A DNA stretch of 64,000 nucleotides, from NCBI GenBank assembly GCA_009773635.1, contig WSYC01000001.1, positions 123,979 to 187,978 on the forward strand, given 5' to 3'. A program made the position numbers and the translations under genes. A model generated the notes under the pieces. It worked only from the letters and a program-made list of their open reading frames with translations, ran no database searches and had not been told where the DNA came from. Below, in pieces: positions 24,017 to 33,171 of the stretch; position 1 is the first letter of the stretch; each line of letters opens with the position of its first letter. This DNA comes from Beijerinckiaceae bacterium. Lineage in GTDB: Bacteria; Pseudomonadota; Alphaproteobacteria; Rhizobiales; Beijerinckiaceae.

Positions 24017-25137
24017 CGGCGCTTCCCCTTCGCACCGCGCGCGTCAGGCCGCGGTTTTCCGGCACCGGATTTGCGCGGCTGGCTGGCCGGCAGCGCGGCA
24101 AGCTCGAAAACGCTGGCCTCCGGCGGTTGCGCCGCCGCATCGGTGCGGATCGCAGCCCTCAGCTTTGCCGAGCGCGCGCGCGGGTTGACGGCAAGCTCCG
24201 CCTCGCCCGCCATCACCGGCCATTTGCCGGGCGTGCGGAAGGTCGAGACCGGCATCGCCATCACCGGCGCATGGCGCGAGCCGCCCATCTTGCCGGCGCG
24301 GGCGGCGAGGAACACCTTGACGATCCGGTCTTCGAGGGAGTGGAAGCTGACGACCACAAGCCGCCCGCCCGGCTTCAAGAGCCGCTCCGCCGCGTGCAGC
24401 GCCCGCGCGAGCTCACCGAGTTCGTCGTTCACCGCGATGCGCAGCGCCTGAAAACTCCGCGTCGCCGGGTGGATATCGCCTTGCTTGGTGTGGATGATGC
24501 GCCCGATCATATCGGCGAGCTGCTTCGTCGTCGTGAACGGCTTTTGGACGCGATCCGCGACGATGGCGCGCGCAATGACGCGGCTGAGGCGTTCCTCGCC
24601 GTAATGATAGAGGATATCGGCAATGCGGGTCTCGCTCTCGCCGTTGACGATCTCCGCCGCGCTCTCCCCGCCCGCATCCCCGGCCATGCGCATATCAAGC
24701 GGGCCATCGTTGCGGAAGGAGAACCCCCGGATCGCCTGATCAAGCTGCATCGAGGATACGCCGATATCGAGCACGATGCCGTCGAACAGGCCGAAACCGG
24801 CATCCGCCGCGGCCTGCTCCATGTCGGAGAATTCCGTTTCCGCGAGCGTCAGCCGGCCGTCATACGCTGCGACAACCGTCTGCCCGGCCGCAATCGCCGT
24901 GGGGTCGCGGTCGAGCGCCAGCACGCGGGTTTTCGCGTTTGCATCGAGGATCGCGCGGCTGTAGCCGCCAGCGCCGAAGGTGCCGTCGAGAAAATCGCCG
25001 CCTGCCCTCGCGTCAAGCGCATCAAGGACTTCGGTCAGGAGAACGGGGATATGCGGCGCAGCTGGAGAATTAGGGTCGGAGACATGATGGGCTGGTCCGC
25101 CATCAGCCCCCCCTCCGGAAGTGCCGATGCCCGTCAT
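24013..25137 (-). CDS. rsmH: 16S rRNA (cytosine(1402)-N(4))-methyltransferase RsmH
   Basis: S-adenosylmethionine-dependent methyltransferase modifying C1402 of 16S rRNA (formerly MraW). Motifs: [13 protein letters not shown], the SAM loop [38 protein letters not shown] and the C-terminal [14 protein letters not shown]. The ATG at 25137 overlaps the mraZ stop as ATGA, giving 374 aa. A Gly/Ala-rich N-terminal leader and a basic C-terminal tail ([14 protein letters not shown]) flank the core. Confidence 0.97.
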   Translation of the reverse strand: MTGIGTSGGGADGGPAHHVSDPNSPAAPHIPVLLTEVLDALDARAGGDFLDGTFGAGGYSRAILDANAKTRVLALDRDPTAIAAGQTVVAAYDGRLTLAETEFSDMEQAAADAGFGLFDGIVLDIGVSSMQLDQAIRGFSFRNDGPLDMRMAGDAGGESAAEIVNGESETRIADILYHYGEERLSRVIARAIVADRVQKPFTTTKQLADMIGRIIHTKQGDIHPATRSFQALRIAVNDELGELARALHAAERLLKPGGRLVVVSFHSLEDRIVKVFLAARAGKMGGSRHAPVMAMPVSTFRTPGKWPVMAGEAELAVNPRARSAKLRAAIRTDAAAQPPEASVFELAALPASQPRKSGAGKPRPDARGAKGKRR

Positions 25138-25631
25138 GTCTCCGGCTCCCCTCGTCCAGAACCTCTCCCCGGATTGCCCCCCGAAAGATCGGGCCCCGAG
25201 AGATTGGCTCTGAGTGCGCGCAAGCTCGCCTTTGCCTCGGCAAGATGCGCGGAAAACCGGCTCGGCTCCCAGATCCGGAACTTGTCCCCCAGCCCCACGA
25301 ACACCACGTCCGACGTGATGCCCGCATGGATGCGGAAGCGTTCGGGCAGCGAGATGCGCCCCTCGGGATCGGTCTTCAGCGTTTCCGCCCCTCCGAGAAG
25401 CGCGGTCGCGATCAGATCGCGCGCCTCCGAATAGGCCGGATAGCGCTCGATCAACCCATCGATCTCCCGGAGGAGGCGATTGCCACCGCAGTCGAGCGCC
25501 GGAACCTCCAGCGCCTGATGCACGAACAAACCCGGATACTGGTCGGCCTCCAGCACGGCACGGAACGGCGCGGGGATGGAAACCCGGCCCTTGCCGTCGA
25601 GACGGCTGGAAATGGTCGACAGAAAACGCAT
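25134..25631 (-). CDS. mraZ: Transcriptional regulator MraZ
   Basis: AbrB-fold DNA-binding protein, first gene of the dcw cluster, known in E. coli to repress its own operon. Two SpoVT/AbrB-like repeats are visible: [20 protein letters not shown] at the start, and [18 protein letters not shown] in the middle. I start at 25631 (165 aa), because the 15 codons upstream ([11 protein letters not shown]) are not part of the family. The C-terminus (about 20 Gly/Ser/Pro-rich residues) is longer than usual. Its putative operator is 95 bp upstream. Confidence 0.96.
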   Translation of the reverse strand: MRFLSTISSRLDGKGRVSIPAPFRAVLEADQYPGLFVHQALEVPALDCGGNRLLREIDGLIERYPAYSEARDLIATALLGGAETLKTDPEGRISLPERFRIHAGITSDVVFVGLGDKFRIWEPSRFSAHLAEAKASLRALRANLSGPDLSGGNPGRGSGRGEPET

Positions 25632-25725
25632 GACGCAACCACTCAAGCCCCGCCGTCGCCTCAACGGGCGCGGCACACACGGCGACCAAGACAGGGCTCA
25701 CCCCGTCCCTATCGCCAACAATTCT

Positions 25726-25760
25726 TGGGCTGATATGGGCTAGCATGGGAAATCTTGGGC
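25726..25760. promoter_or_regulatory. MraZ operator: four TGGGN repeats
   Basis: Reading the + strand, TGGGC, TGGGC, TGGGA and TGGGC occur at 25726, 25736, 25746 and 25756, each followed by 5 bp, so they stand exactly one helical turn apart. Published E. coli work describes MraZ binding to TGGGN repeats separated by 5 bp. The array lies 95 bp before mraZ, which fits autoregulation of the whole cluster. Confidence 0.85.
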
Positions 25761-25979
25761 GTCAACGCAAACACGTGCGCACGCCACGCCTGCAGACGCA
25801 CACAGGGCGCATCTTTCCATGGAGGCGTTAAGGAAGGGTTTTGGTAGGGTTAAGGAGGGGTGGAGGAAGAGCCCTCCAAATGCGAAGAAAAACCAAAAAT
25901 TTACTATGCTTCTGGAATTTATTAATTTTTTACCAAATATTAACCATACGCGCCCACTTTAGGTGCTAGAGAAGATGGA
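25761..25979. other. Gene-free segment upstream of the MraZ operator
   Basis: No ORF is supported. A hairpin GGAGG-AAGAGC-CCTCC lies near 25861-25877, next to an AT-rich stretch at 25890-25950 that would place the mraZ promoter upstream of the operator on the minus strand. I could not pick a confident -10/-35 pair. Confidence 0.5.
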
Positions 25980-26005
25980 GGCCAAACGCCTTACGGCATT
26001 TGGCC
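25980..26005 (-). terminator. Hairpin after the 28-codon peptide gene
   Basis: In the minus-strand RNA, GGCCAAAUGCC pairs with GGCGUUUGGCC across a GUAA loop: 11 pairs with one U-G wobble. Read from the other strand the same position is an A-C mismatch, so the fold favours a minus-strand transcript. A pyrimidine-rich but weak U-tract (UCCAUCUUCUCU) follows, 23 nt after the peptide stop codon. Confidence 0.6.
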
Positions 26006-26028
26006 AGTTTTCAGATTTTATCTTGGTT

Positions 26029-26115
26029 TTAGCGTGCAAGCAGTGCCAAGATAATTTTTGCGATGGCCGTTGCTAATTCAACGACCATCATGATGAGCTC
26101 GATTGGGAGCTTCAT
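26029..26115 (-). CDS. 28-residue hydrophobic peptide, TisB-like candidate
   Basis: An ATG at 26115 opens a 28-codon frame ending in TAA. The peptide begins MKLPIELIMM and ends IILALLAR, and is almost entirely hydrophobic. AGGAG lies 7 nt before the ATG, an ideal Shine-Dalgarno sequence. Charged residues E6, E13 and K20 are seven apart and would line one face of a helix, with K2 and R28 at the ends. This resembles E. coli TisB (29 aa), a type I toxin whose heptad-spaced charges are proposed to pair in an antiparallel membrane dimer. A hairpin follows the stop. The function is inferred from composition only; a leader peptide or a small membrane subunit remains possible. Confidence 0.6.
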   Translation of the reverse strand: MKLPIELIMMVVELATAIAKIILALLAR

Positions 26116-26179
26116 ACTCAGACTCCTAGTCTTCGCGTCGAAATTGACACGAACCAGAAGTTTCGCAGAGCGCTCTTAA

Positions 26180-26224
26180 TGAATCATAAATTGCAATGGA
26201 ATTTGTGATTCATTTTGAGTCACA
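26180..26224. promoter_or_regulatory. Inverted repeat with three GANTC methylation sites
   Basis: TGAATCATAAATT and AATTTGTGATTCA form a 13-bp inverted repeat (one mismatch, 7-bp spacer, 26180-26212), and a third related half-site TGAGTCACAAATT follows at 26216-26228. Each half contains GANTC, the target of the alphaproteobacterial CcrM methylase. The cluster lies 65-110 bp upstream of the small peptide start and could be its operator or promoter region. Confidence 0.5.
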
Positions 26225-26396
26225 AATTTGGCGGCTCAGTGAAAAATTAGCGCTTTTTAAGATTTCTCCTCACCATTCTAACCGCACGCCCCACGTTGCA
26301 TCCGGCAAAGGTGCTGGCTTTTAGCAAAGACCTGTCGAAAGCCATCAGCCCCTCCGATAGCCCGAACGGGCGCCCGAGCTTATGCGAGGGGTCTTC

Positions 26397-26423
26397 GGAT
26401 ATTCGGCGCAGCCCCGAATATCC
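26397..26423. other. Perfect 10-bp hairpin beyond the rnpB 3' end
   Basis: GGATATTCGG and CCGAATATCC enclose a 7-base loop. In the rnpB direction a U6 run (26432-26427) precedes this hairpin rather than following it, so it is not a standard intrinsic terminator. It may block 3' exonucleases or mark the end of the precursor. Confidence 0.5.
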
Positions 26424-26434
26424 GGCAAAAAACA

Positions 26435-26866
<432 letters not shown>

Positions 26867-27034
26867 TGCCAGATAGGGCCATGCCAGCAGGCGCGTCAAC
26901 GTGAAGTATACCGGTACGAATCATTTGATGTTTCACAAGGCAACCGTTCGCACTGTGCGATAACACGCTTGAGTTCAGCAGGCTCCGCGGCGTAAACTGT
27001 CGCCGCACGTTCATTTGAATTCAGGGAGAGCAAG

Positions 27035-27325
27035 ATGCGTAAAATGTTTTCTGTGGCCGCCATCGCGGCTGTCGCCATGACCCTCGGTGCCTGCACGGCG
27101 CGTGAAGAGCGCGCAGCAGGCGGCGCCGCGATCGGCGCTGTTGCCGGCGGCCTCATCGGCGCGGCTGTCACCGGTCGTGCCGGTGGTGCGTTGGCTGGCG
27201 CGGCGATCGGCGCTGTCGGTGGTGCGGTTGTGGCCGATGCCACCCGTCCGCAGCGCGAATGCGTCCGCGTGCGCTATGACGCCTACGGCAACGCCTATTG
27301 CACGCGCTATCGCCGCGTTTACTAA
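27035..27325 (+). CDS. Small glycine-zipper lipoprotein
   Basis: 96 residues: a lipoprotein signal with lipobox LGAC (Cys20), then two glycine-zipper segments (AAIGAVAGGLIGAAVTG and ALAGAAIGAVGGAVVAD) and a Tyr/Arg/Cys-containing tail (YDAYGNAYCTRYRRVY). This matches the abundant alphaproteobacterial outer membrane lipoproteins of the Gly-zipper/YMGG class, whose exact role is unknown; a structural or envelope-stress role is the usual guess. GGGAGA before the ATG supports the start. It is transcribed divergently from rnpB. Confidence 0.85.
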   Translation: MRKMFSVAAIAAVAMTLGACTAREERAAGGAAIGAVAGGLIGAAVTGRAGGALAGAAIGAVGGAVVADATRPQRECVRVRYDAYGNAYCTRYRRVY

Positions 27326-27350
27326 GCAACGGCAGCTTCGTTTGACTATG

Positions 27351-27380
27351 GACATGGCGGGGGTAACTTCCCGCCATGTC
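27351..27380 (+). promoter_or_regulatory. Hairpin spanning the amidase start
   Basis: GACATGGCGGG pairs perfectly with CCCGCCATGTC around an 8-base loop. The right arm contains the ATG at 27376. It lacks a following T-run. It could end the lipoprotein transcript or hide the amidase start codon. Confidence 0.5.
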
Positions 27381-28302
27381 TGATTTCAAGACCATGTCTG
27401 ATTCCGGGAACACGTCTGCCTCTGAAGCATCGATTGGGGAGGCACGGCCCGACTCGCCGGTCGCGACCCGCGTCTATCCCTCGCCCAACCATGGCGAGCG
27501 CAAGGGCGGCGAAAAATCCGGAAGAGTAACCCCGGACAGCATCATCCTGCATTATACCGGCATGCCCTCCGCTTCCGAGGCGTTGCTCTGGCTCGCAAAC
27601 CCGATTTCCGAAGTCTCCTGCCATTACTTCGTCTTCGAGGATGGCCGCGTCTGGCAGATGGTGCCGGAAGCACGCCGCGCCTGGCACGCCGGACGTTCAA
27701 GCTGGCAGGGCGAAACCGACATGAACTCGCGCTCCATCGGCATCGAGATCGCCAATCCGGGGCATGATTTATCAAAAGCATTTGCAAGCGAAGTGGGCAC
27801 CGGTTCGCGTGAAGCAAATGCGTCGAGAGAAAGATTGACCATTCCCGGGCCACTCCCGCCTGTTGGCCCGGATTTTCCGGGCGTCCAGATCGACGCCGTG
27901 ATCGCGCTCGTGAAGGATATCGCCGCGCGCTGGAACATTCCTGCCGCGCGGATTGTCGCGCATTCGGACATCGCGCCCGGCCGCAAGATCGATCCTGGCG
28001 AGGGGTTTCCGTGGGAAAAGCTGGCGCAGGCGGGTGTGGGGCTGTGGCCTGATAAAGCCATCGCGCCGCTGGCGACGCTGCCCTCCTACCGCCCCGGCGA
28101 CGAGGGGCTCCCGGTCGCGGCGCTGCAATCGATGTTCGCCAAGTTCGGCTACGGGATTGAGATCACCGGCGTCTACGACCAGCGCACGGCCGATGTCGTA
28201 ACCGCCTTCCAGCGCCACTGGCGGCAGGGCTGCGTGGACGGGGTTGCGGATGGCGAGACGGTGGGGGTGTTGAGGGCGTTGATGACGGCAGCGCAGGCGT
28301 AA
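27376..28302 (+). CDS. N-acetylmuramoyl-L-alanine amidase, AmpD/AmiD type
   Basis: Zinc amidase predicted to cleave MurNAc-L-Ala bonds in peptidoglycan or its fragments. The Amidase_2 domain shows zinc and catalytic motifs ILHYTGM (first His), CHYFVFEDG and the later IVAHSDIAPGRKIDPGEGFPW. The C-terminal ~70 residues (LPVAALQSMFAKFGYGIEIT and following) form a peptidoglycan-binding domain type 1. About 30 residues between the two zinc regions (GTGSREANASRERLTIPGP) look like a loop insertion. No signal peptide is evident, so the protein may act in the cytosol like AmpD, though the binding domain suits the periplasm. A start at 27394 is also possible. Confidence 0.9.
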   Translation: MSDFKTMSDSGNTSASEASIGEARPDSPVATRVYPSPNHGERKGGEKSGRVTPDSIILHYTGMPSASEALLWLANPISEVSCHYFVFEDGRVWQMVPEARRAWHAGRSSWQGETDMNSRSIGIEIANPGHDLSKAFASEVGTGSREANASRERLTIPGPLPPVGPDFPGVQIDAVIALVKDIAARWNIPAARIVAHSDIAPGRKIDPGEGFPWEKLAQAGVGLWPDKAIAPLATLPSYRPGDEGLPVAALQSMFAKFGYGIEITGVYDQRTADVVTAFQRHWRQGCVDGVADGETVGVLRALMTAAQA

Positions 28303-28310
28303 AGCGCTAC

Positions 28311-28410
28311 TGTCATTCCCGACGCGCTGGAGGCGCGAGCGGGAATCCAGAACCCCATATTGCCCAAAAACTGGATTCCCGCCCCTCGCTACGCTCGGTC
28401 GGGAATGACG
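28311..28410. repeat. TGTCATTCCCG element, copy R1
   Basis: About 100 bp with outer inverted ends TGTCATTCCCG...CGGGAATGAC and inner inverted arms GAGCGGGAATCCAG and CTGGATTCCCGC, i.e. a two-armed palindrome. It lies between the convergent amidase and metH genes and may serve as a bidirectional terminator. Confidence 0.85.
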
Positions 28411-28418
28411 GCTGAAGC

Positions 28419-31400
28419 TCACTCCGCCACGACGTTATACCCCGCCGGGTCATAGTTGAGGATCGGGCCGAGCCAGCGCTCGACCTCGCGGATCTCCATG
28501 CCCTTGCGGGCGGCGTAATCCTCGACCTGATCGCGCTCCACCTTCGCGACGCCGAAATAATGGCTCTCGGGGTGGGAGAAATAGAGCCCCGACACACTCG
28601 CGCCCGGCCACATCGCGTAGCTCTCGGTGAGCTTGACGCCGATACGCCGCGTCGGCTGCAACAGTTCGAACAGCTGCGCCTTTTCGGTGTGATCGGGCTG
28701 CGCGGGGTAGCCCGGCGCCGGGCGGATACCGTCATAAGGCTCGGCGTGCAATTCGTCCGGCTTGAAGGTTTCGGCGGCGCCATAGCCCCAGAATTCCTTG
28801 CGCACGCGCTCGTGCATGCGCTCGGCGAAGGCTTCGGCGAGGCGATCGGCCAGGGCTTTCGCCATGATCGAGGAATAATCGTCGTTCTTGCCTTTGAGCT
28901 TGTCGGCGATCCGGTCTTCGCCGATCCCGGCTGTGACGACGAAGGTCCCGAGCCAATCGGGCTTGGTGCCCTCCGGCGCGACGAAATCGGAGAGGCAGGT
29001 ATTCGGCCGCCCGTCGCGCTTCGAGAGCTGCTGGCGTAAGCCGTGGAAGGTCGTGAGCGCCTCCTGCCGGCTCTCGCCGGTGTAAAGGCGAATATCATCG
29101 CCCACGGCATTCGCCGGCCAGAAGCCGATGACGGCCTTGGCCTGAAACCAGCGCTCGTCGATGATGCGTTTCAGCATCGCCTGCGCATCTTCCCACAGGG
29201 AGCGCGCGGCCTCGCCCTGCTTCTCGTCCTCGAGAATGGCGGGGAAGCGACCCTTCATTTCCCAGGTCTGGAAGAACGGTGTCCAGTCGATATAGCGCGC
29301 GAGTTCGGCAAGATCATAGGTCTGGAAGATGCGGGTGCCGGTGAAGGTCGGCTTGGGCGGCGTGTAGCCTTCCCAATCAAGCTTCACGGCGTTGGCGCGC
29401 GCCTTTTCAATCGGCAGGCGCAGTTTATCCGCCTCCGAACGGGCGTGCGCGGCGGCGACGCGTCCGTATTCGGCCTTGATGCCGGCGGTGTAATTGTCGT
29501 TGGTCTCGGGCGAGAGAAGCGTCGAGACAACGCCCACCGCACGGCTGGCATCGGTGACATAAACCGTCTGCCCCGCCGAATAGGCGGGGTGGATTTTCAC
29601 CGCCGTATGCACGCGGCTGGTGGTCGCACCGCCGATCAGCAGCGGAATCTTGAAGCCCTCGCGCTCCATCTCGGCGGCGACATGCACCATTTCGTCGAGC
29701 GAAGGCGTGATGAGGCCGGAAAGGCCGATGATATCGGCCTTCTCGCGGCGCGCAGCCTCGAGAATGGTCTGCGCCGGCACCATGACGCCGAGATCGACGA
29801 CCTCGTAATTGTTGCACTGGAGCACGACGCCGACGATGTTCTTGCCGATATCGTGCACATCGCCCTTCACGGTCGCCATGATGATCTTGCCGGCGGCAGG
29901 CATTTCGGTGAGGCCGGAGGCGCGCTTTTCCGCCTCCAGATAGGGCTGAAGATAGGCCACGGCCTGCTTCATCACGCGGGCGGATTTCACGACCTGCGGC
30001 AGGAACATCTTGCCGGCGCCGAAGAGGTCGCCCACCACGTTCATCCCCGCCATCAGCGGGCCTTCGATGACGTGGAGCGGCTTTTCCGCCTCCTGACGGG
30101 CGGCCTCGGTATCTTCCTCGATAAACTCGGTGATGCCGTTGACGAGCGCGTGCTCGAGCCGCTTCGCGACCGGCTGTTCGCGCCACGTGAGGTCCTGCAC
30201 GCGGGTCTCGCCCTTGCCGTCGCCCTTGAAGCGCGCAGCGGCGTCCAACAGGCGCTCGGTGGAATCGGCGCGGCGGTTGAGCACCACGTCTTCGCACAGT
30301 TCGCGCAGTTCGGGGTTGAGGTTGTCATACACCGCGAGCTGGCCGGCGTTCACAATGCCCATATCCATGCCGAGCTTGATCGCATGATAGAGGAACACGC
30401 AATGCATGGCCTCGCGCACGCCCTCGTTGCCACGGAACGAGAACGAGAGGTTCGAGATACCGCCGGAGATATGCGCGTGCGGCAGGTTCTCCTTGATGAA
30501 CTTCACCGCATCGAGAAAATCGACGCCGTAATTATTGTGCTCCTCGATGCCGGTGGCGACCGCAAACACGTTGGGGTCGAAGATGATATCCTCGGGCGGA
30601 AAACCGACATCCTTGGTCAGGATATCGTAGGCGCGCTGGCAGATTTCCGCCTTGCGGGCGTAGGTATCCGCCTGCCCCTGCTCGTCGAAGGCCATCACGA
30701 CCACGGCAGCGCCATAAGCCCGAACCTTGCGCGCTTCAGCGATGAATTTCTCGACGCCTTCCTTCATGGAAATCGAGTTGACGATGCCCTTGCCCTGGAT
30801 GCACTTCAGGCCGGCCTCGATGACGTGAAATTTCGATGAATCCACCATCACCGGCACGCGGGCGATATCCGGCTCGGCGGCGACGAGGTTGAGGAATTCC
30901 ACCATCGCCTTTTCCGAGTCGAGCAGGCCCTCGTCCATGTTGACGTCGATGACCTGTGCGCCGTTCGCGACCTGATCGCGCGCGACATCCAGCGCTTCAG
31001 CCAGCTTGCCGTCCTTGATCAGCTTGCGGAATTTCGCCGAGCCGGTGACGTTGGTGCGTTCACCGACGTTCACGAAGGGAATGGTCTCGTCGAGCACGAA
31101 AGGCTCGAGACCTGAAAGCCGCAGCAACGGCTTGATCTCAGGGATCGCGCGCGGCGTCTTGCCGGCAACGGCCCCCGCGATCGCGCGGATATGCGCTGGT
31201 GTGGTGCCGCAGCAGCCGCCGACGATATTCACGAGACCCGCCTCGGCAAACTCAGCCACAAGCGCGGCGGTCGCCTCCGGGCTCTCGTCATAGAGGCCGA
31301 ATTCGTTGGGCAGGCCCGCGTTCGGATAGGCGCAGACAAACGTATCCGCCACGCGGCTGATTTCCGCGATATGCGCCCGCATTTCGCGCGCGCCGAGCGC

Positions 31401-32156
31401 GCAGTTGAGGCCGATGGTGAAGGGGTCGGCGTGGCGGAGCGAGTGCCAGAAAGCCGTCGGCGTCTGGCCGGAAAGCGTGCGACCCGAGAGATCCGTGATC
31501 GTGCCGGAAATCATCACCGGCAGGCGGTTACCGGTCTTCTCGAATACGGAATTCGCCGCGAAAACCGCCGCCTTGGCGTTGAGCGTATCGAAAATCGTCT
31601 CGATCAGGATGAGCTCCGCCCCGCCATCGACAAGGCCCTGGATCTGCTCGGCATACGCCGTGACGAAATCGTCGAAGGTTGCCGCGCGGAAGCCGGGGTT
31701 GTTGACATCCGGCGAGATCGACGCCGTGCGGTTGGTCGGACCGACGGCGCCGGCGACAAAGCGGCGACGGCCGTCCTGCTTCTCGGCCAGCACCGCCGCC
31801 TCGCGGGCGAGCCGCGCGCCTTCCTTGTTCAGCTCGTAGGCCAGCGCTTCCATGCCGTAATCGGCCTGCGCGATCGTCGTTGAGGAGAAAGTGTTGGTCT
31901 CGACGATATCCGCGCCCGCGAGGAAGTATTCGAGGTGAATATCCCGCATTGCATCGGGCTGCGTCAGGATCAGCAGGTCGTTGTTGCCCTTGAGCGGGTG
32001 GTTCCAGGCCCTGAATCGTTCAGCGCGGAAATCCTCCTCCGAGAACTTGCGGTTCTGGATTTCGGTGCCCATCGCACCGTCGAGCACGAGAATGCGCTCG
32101 CTGGCAGCCTTGATCAGGGCGGCACGGATTTCGGTGCCATCGGCCTTGAAGCTCAT
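28419..32156 (-). CDS. metH: Cobalamin-dependent methionine synthase MetH
   Basis: Transfers the methyl group of 5-methyltetrahydrofolate to homocysteine through cobalamin. All four modules are present in 1245 residues: homocysteine domain (about 1-340) with zinc cysteines in [11 protein letters not shown] and [10 protein letters not shown]; pterin domain (about 350-610; [25 protein letters not shown]); B12 domain (about 650-890) with the cobalt-ligand motif [14 protein letters not shown]; and reactivation domain (about 910-1240) with [15 protein letters not shown] for SAM. The length matches E. coli MetH (1227). It lies downstream of metF and the ArsR-type regulator. Confidence 0.98.
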   Translation of the reverse strand: MSFKADGTEIRAALIKAASERILVLDGAMGTEIQNRKFSEEDFRAERFRAWNHPLKGNNDLLILTQPDAMRDIHLEYFLAGADIVETNTFSSTTIAQADYGMEALAYELNKEGARLAREAAVLAEKQDGRRRFVAGAVGPTNRTASISPDVNNPGFRAATFDDFVTAYAEQIQGLVDGGAELILIETIFDTLNAKAAVFAANSVFEKTGNRLPVMISGTITDLSGRTLSGQTPTAFWHSLRHADPFTIGLNCALGAREMRAHIAEISRVADTFVCAYPNAGLPNEFGLYDESPEATAALVAEFAEAGLVNIVGGCCGTTPAHIRAIAGAVAGKTPRAIPEIKPLLRLSGLEPFVLDETIPFVNVGERTNVTGSAKFRKLIKDGKLAEALDVARDQVANGAQVIDVNMDEGLLDSEKAMVEFLNLVAAEPDIARVPVMVDSSKFHVIEAGLKCIQGKGIVNSISMKEGVEKFIAEARKVRAYGAAVVVMAFDEQGQADTYARKAEICQRAYDILTKDVGFPPEDIIFDPNVFAVATGIEEHNNYGVDFLDAVKFIKENLPHAHISGGISNLSFSFRGNEGVREAMHCVFLYHAIKLGMDMGIVNAGQLAVYDNLNPELRELCEDVVLNRRADSTERLLDAAARFKGDGKGETRVQDLTWREQPVAKRLEHALVNGITEFIEEDTEAARQEAEKPLHVIEGPLMAGMNVVGDLFGAGKMFLPQVVKSARVMKQAVAYLQPYLEAEKRASGLTEMPAAGKIIMATVKGDVHDIGKNIVGVVLQCNNYEVVDLGVMVPAQTILEAARREKADIIGLSGLITPSLDEMVHVAAEMEREGFKIPLLIGGATTSRVHTAVKIHPAYSAGQTVYVTDASRAVGVVSTLLSPETNDNYTAGIKAEYGRVAAAHARSEADKLRLPIEKARANAVKLDWEGYTPPKPTFTGTRIFQTYDLAELARYIDWTPFFQTWEMKGRFPAILEDEKQGEAARSLWEDAQAMLKRIIDERWFQAKAVIGFWPANAVGDDIRLYTGESRQEALTTFHGLRQQLSKRDGRPNTCLSDFVAPEGTKPDWLGTFVVTAGIGEDRIADKLKGKNDDYSSIMAKALADRLAEAFAERMHERVRKEFWGYGAAETFKPDELHAEPYDGIRPAPGYPAQPDHTEKAQLFELLQPTRRIGVKLTESYAMWPGASVSGLYFSHPESHYFGVAKVERDQVEDYAARKGMEIREVERWLGPILNYDPAGYNVVAE

Positions 32157-32169
32157 GATCCATCTTCCT

Positions 32170-32272
32170 TGTCATTCCCGGCGGCGCGCAGCGACGAACG
32201 GAAATCCAGACTAAAAATTGCCGTTGCACCCCATGGATTCCCGCCCGCAGCAAAGCTGCGTCGGGAATGACA
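32170..32272. repeat. TGTCATTCCCG element, copy R2
   Basis: About 103 bp filling most of the gap between metF and metH, with outer arms TGTCATTCCCG/CGGGAATGACA and inner arms GGAAATCCAG/TGGATTCCCGCC. Inside a co-directional gene set it may reduce or stabilise the metH part of the transcript. Confidence 0.85.
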
Positions 32273-32280
32273 CGCGGCGG

Positions 32281-33171
32281 TTATTCCGCCCGCAGGCCGA
32301 GCATGTGGCAGATCGCGAAGACGAGATCGGCCTTGTTCATCGTGTAGAAGTGGAACTCGGAGACGCCGCGATCCAGGAGGTCATAGACCTGCTCGACGGC
32401 CACTGCCGCCGCCACGAGACGGCGGGTTTCGGCGTCATCATCGAGCCCTTCGAAGCGAGCCGCCAGCCATTCCGGCACATCGGCCCCGGTCCGCTTGGCA
32501 AAACCCGCCGCCGCCTTGAAGTTCTGCACCGGCAGGATGCCCGGCACGATCTCGATTCCGATGCCGCGTTTCCTGACCTTGTCGAGGTAACGAAAGTAAT
32601 GATCGTTATCGAAGAAGAACTGCGTGATCGCGCGCGTCGCGCCCGCATCGACCTTCTTCTGCAAGAGATCGAGTTCCACCTCGAAATTCGGGCTGTCCGG
32701 GTGCTTCTCCGGGTAGGCGGACACCGCGACCTCGAAATCGCCGATTTTCCTGATCCCCGCCACGAGATCGGCGGAGGACTGATACCCTTCCGGGTGCGCG
32801 ACAAACGGCGTGCCAAGCCCCGTCACCGGGTCGCCCCGCAGCGCCACGATGTGCCGCACACCCATCGCCCAGTAATCGGCGATGATCTCGTCGGTTTCCG
32901 CCTTGGTGGCCGCAACGCAGGTGAGATGCGCGGCAGGCTTGAGGCTCGTCTCGTCAAGAATGCGCTTCACCGTCTGGTGCGTGCGCTCGCGCGTCGAGCC
33001 GCCGGCACCATAAGTCACCGAGACAAAGCGAGGGGAGAGCGGCGCGAGGCGCTCGACCGAGGCCCAGAGGCTTTCGGCCATCGCATCGTTCTTGGGCGGG
33101 AAGAACTCGAACGAAATCCCGAGCGGCTTGCCCTGCACCTGACGGCTGGAGCGGATGGGGAAGGCATTCAT
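32281..33171 (-). CDS. metF: 5,10-methylenetetrahydrofolate reductase MetF
   Basis: FAD enzyme making the 5-methyltetrahydrofolate used by MetH. TIM-barrel motifs: ISFEFFPPKND near the N-terminus, VTYGAGGSTRERT (folate/FAD), and FFFDNDHYFRYLDKVR. The length of 296 is canonical. The ATG overlaps the stop of the upstream regulator gene as TGATG, so the two are translationally coupled and the metF-metH pair is likely under that regulator's control. Confidence 0.97.
   Translation of the reverse strand: MNAFPIRSSRQVQGKPLGISFEFFPPKNDAMAESLWASVERLAPLSPRFVSVTYGAGGSTRERTHQTVKRILDETSLKPAAHLTCVAATKAETDEIIADYWAMGVRHIVALRGDPVTGLGTPFVAHPEGYQSSADLVAGIRKIGDFEVAVSAYPEKHPDSPNFEVELDLLQKKVDAGATRAITQFFFDNDHYFRYLDKVRKRGIGIEIVPGILPVQNFKAAAGFAKRTGADVPEWLAARFEGLDDDAETRRLVAAAVAVEQVYDLLDRGVSEFHFYTMNKADLVFAICHMLGLRAE

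Larger units (their letters stand above)
26116..26434. other. AT-rich region upstream of the small peptide gene
   Basis: 319 bp without a supported protein gene; the frames here are short or run in from rnpB. It holds a 33-bp inverted repeat with three GANTC sites (26180-26221), a short GCCCG-AA-CGGGC hairpin near 26361, and a perfect 10-bp hairpin just beyond the rnpB 3' end. Confidence 0.5.

Noticed and set aside
26397..26432. Rho-independent terminator of rnpB
   Set aside because: The U-run comes before the hairpin in the direction of transcription, the reverse of the required order.
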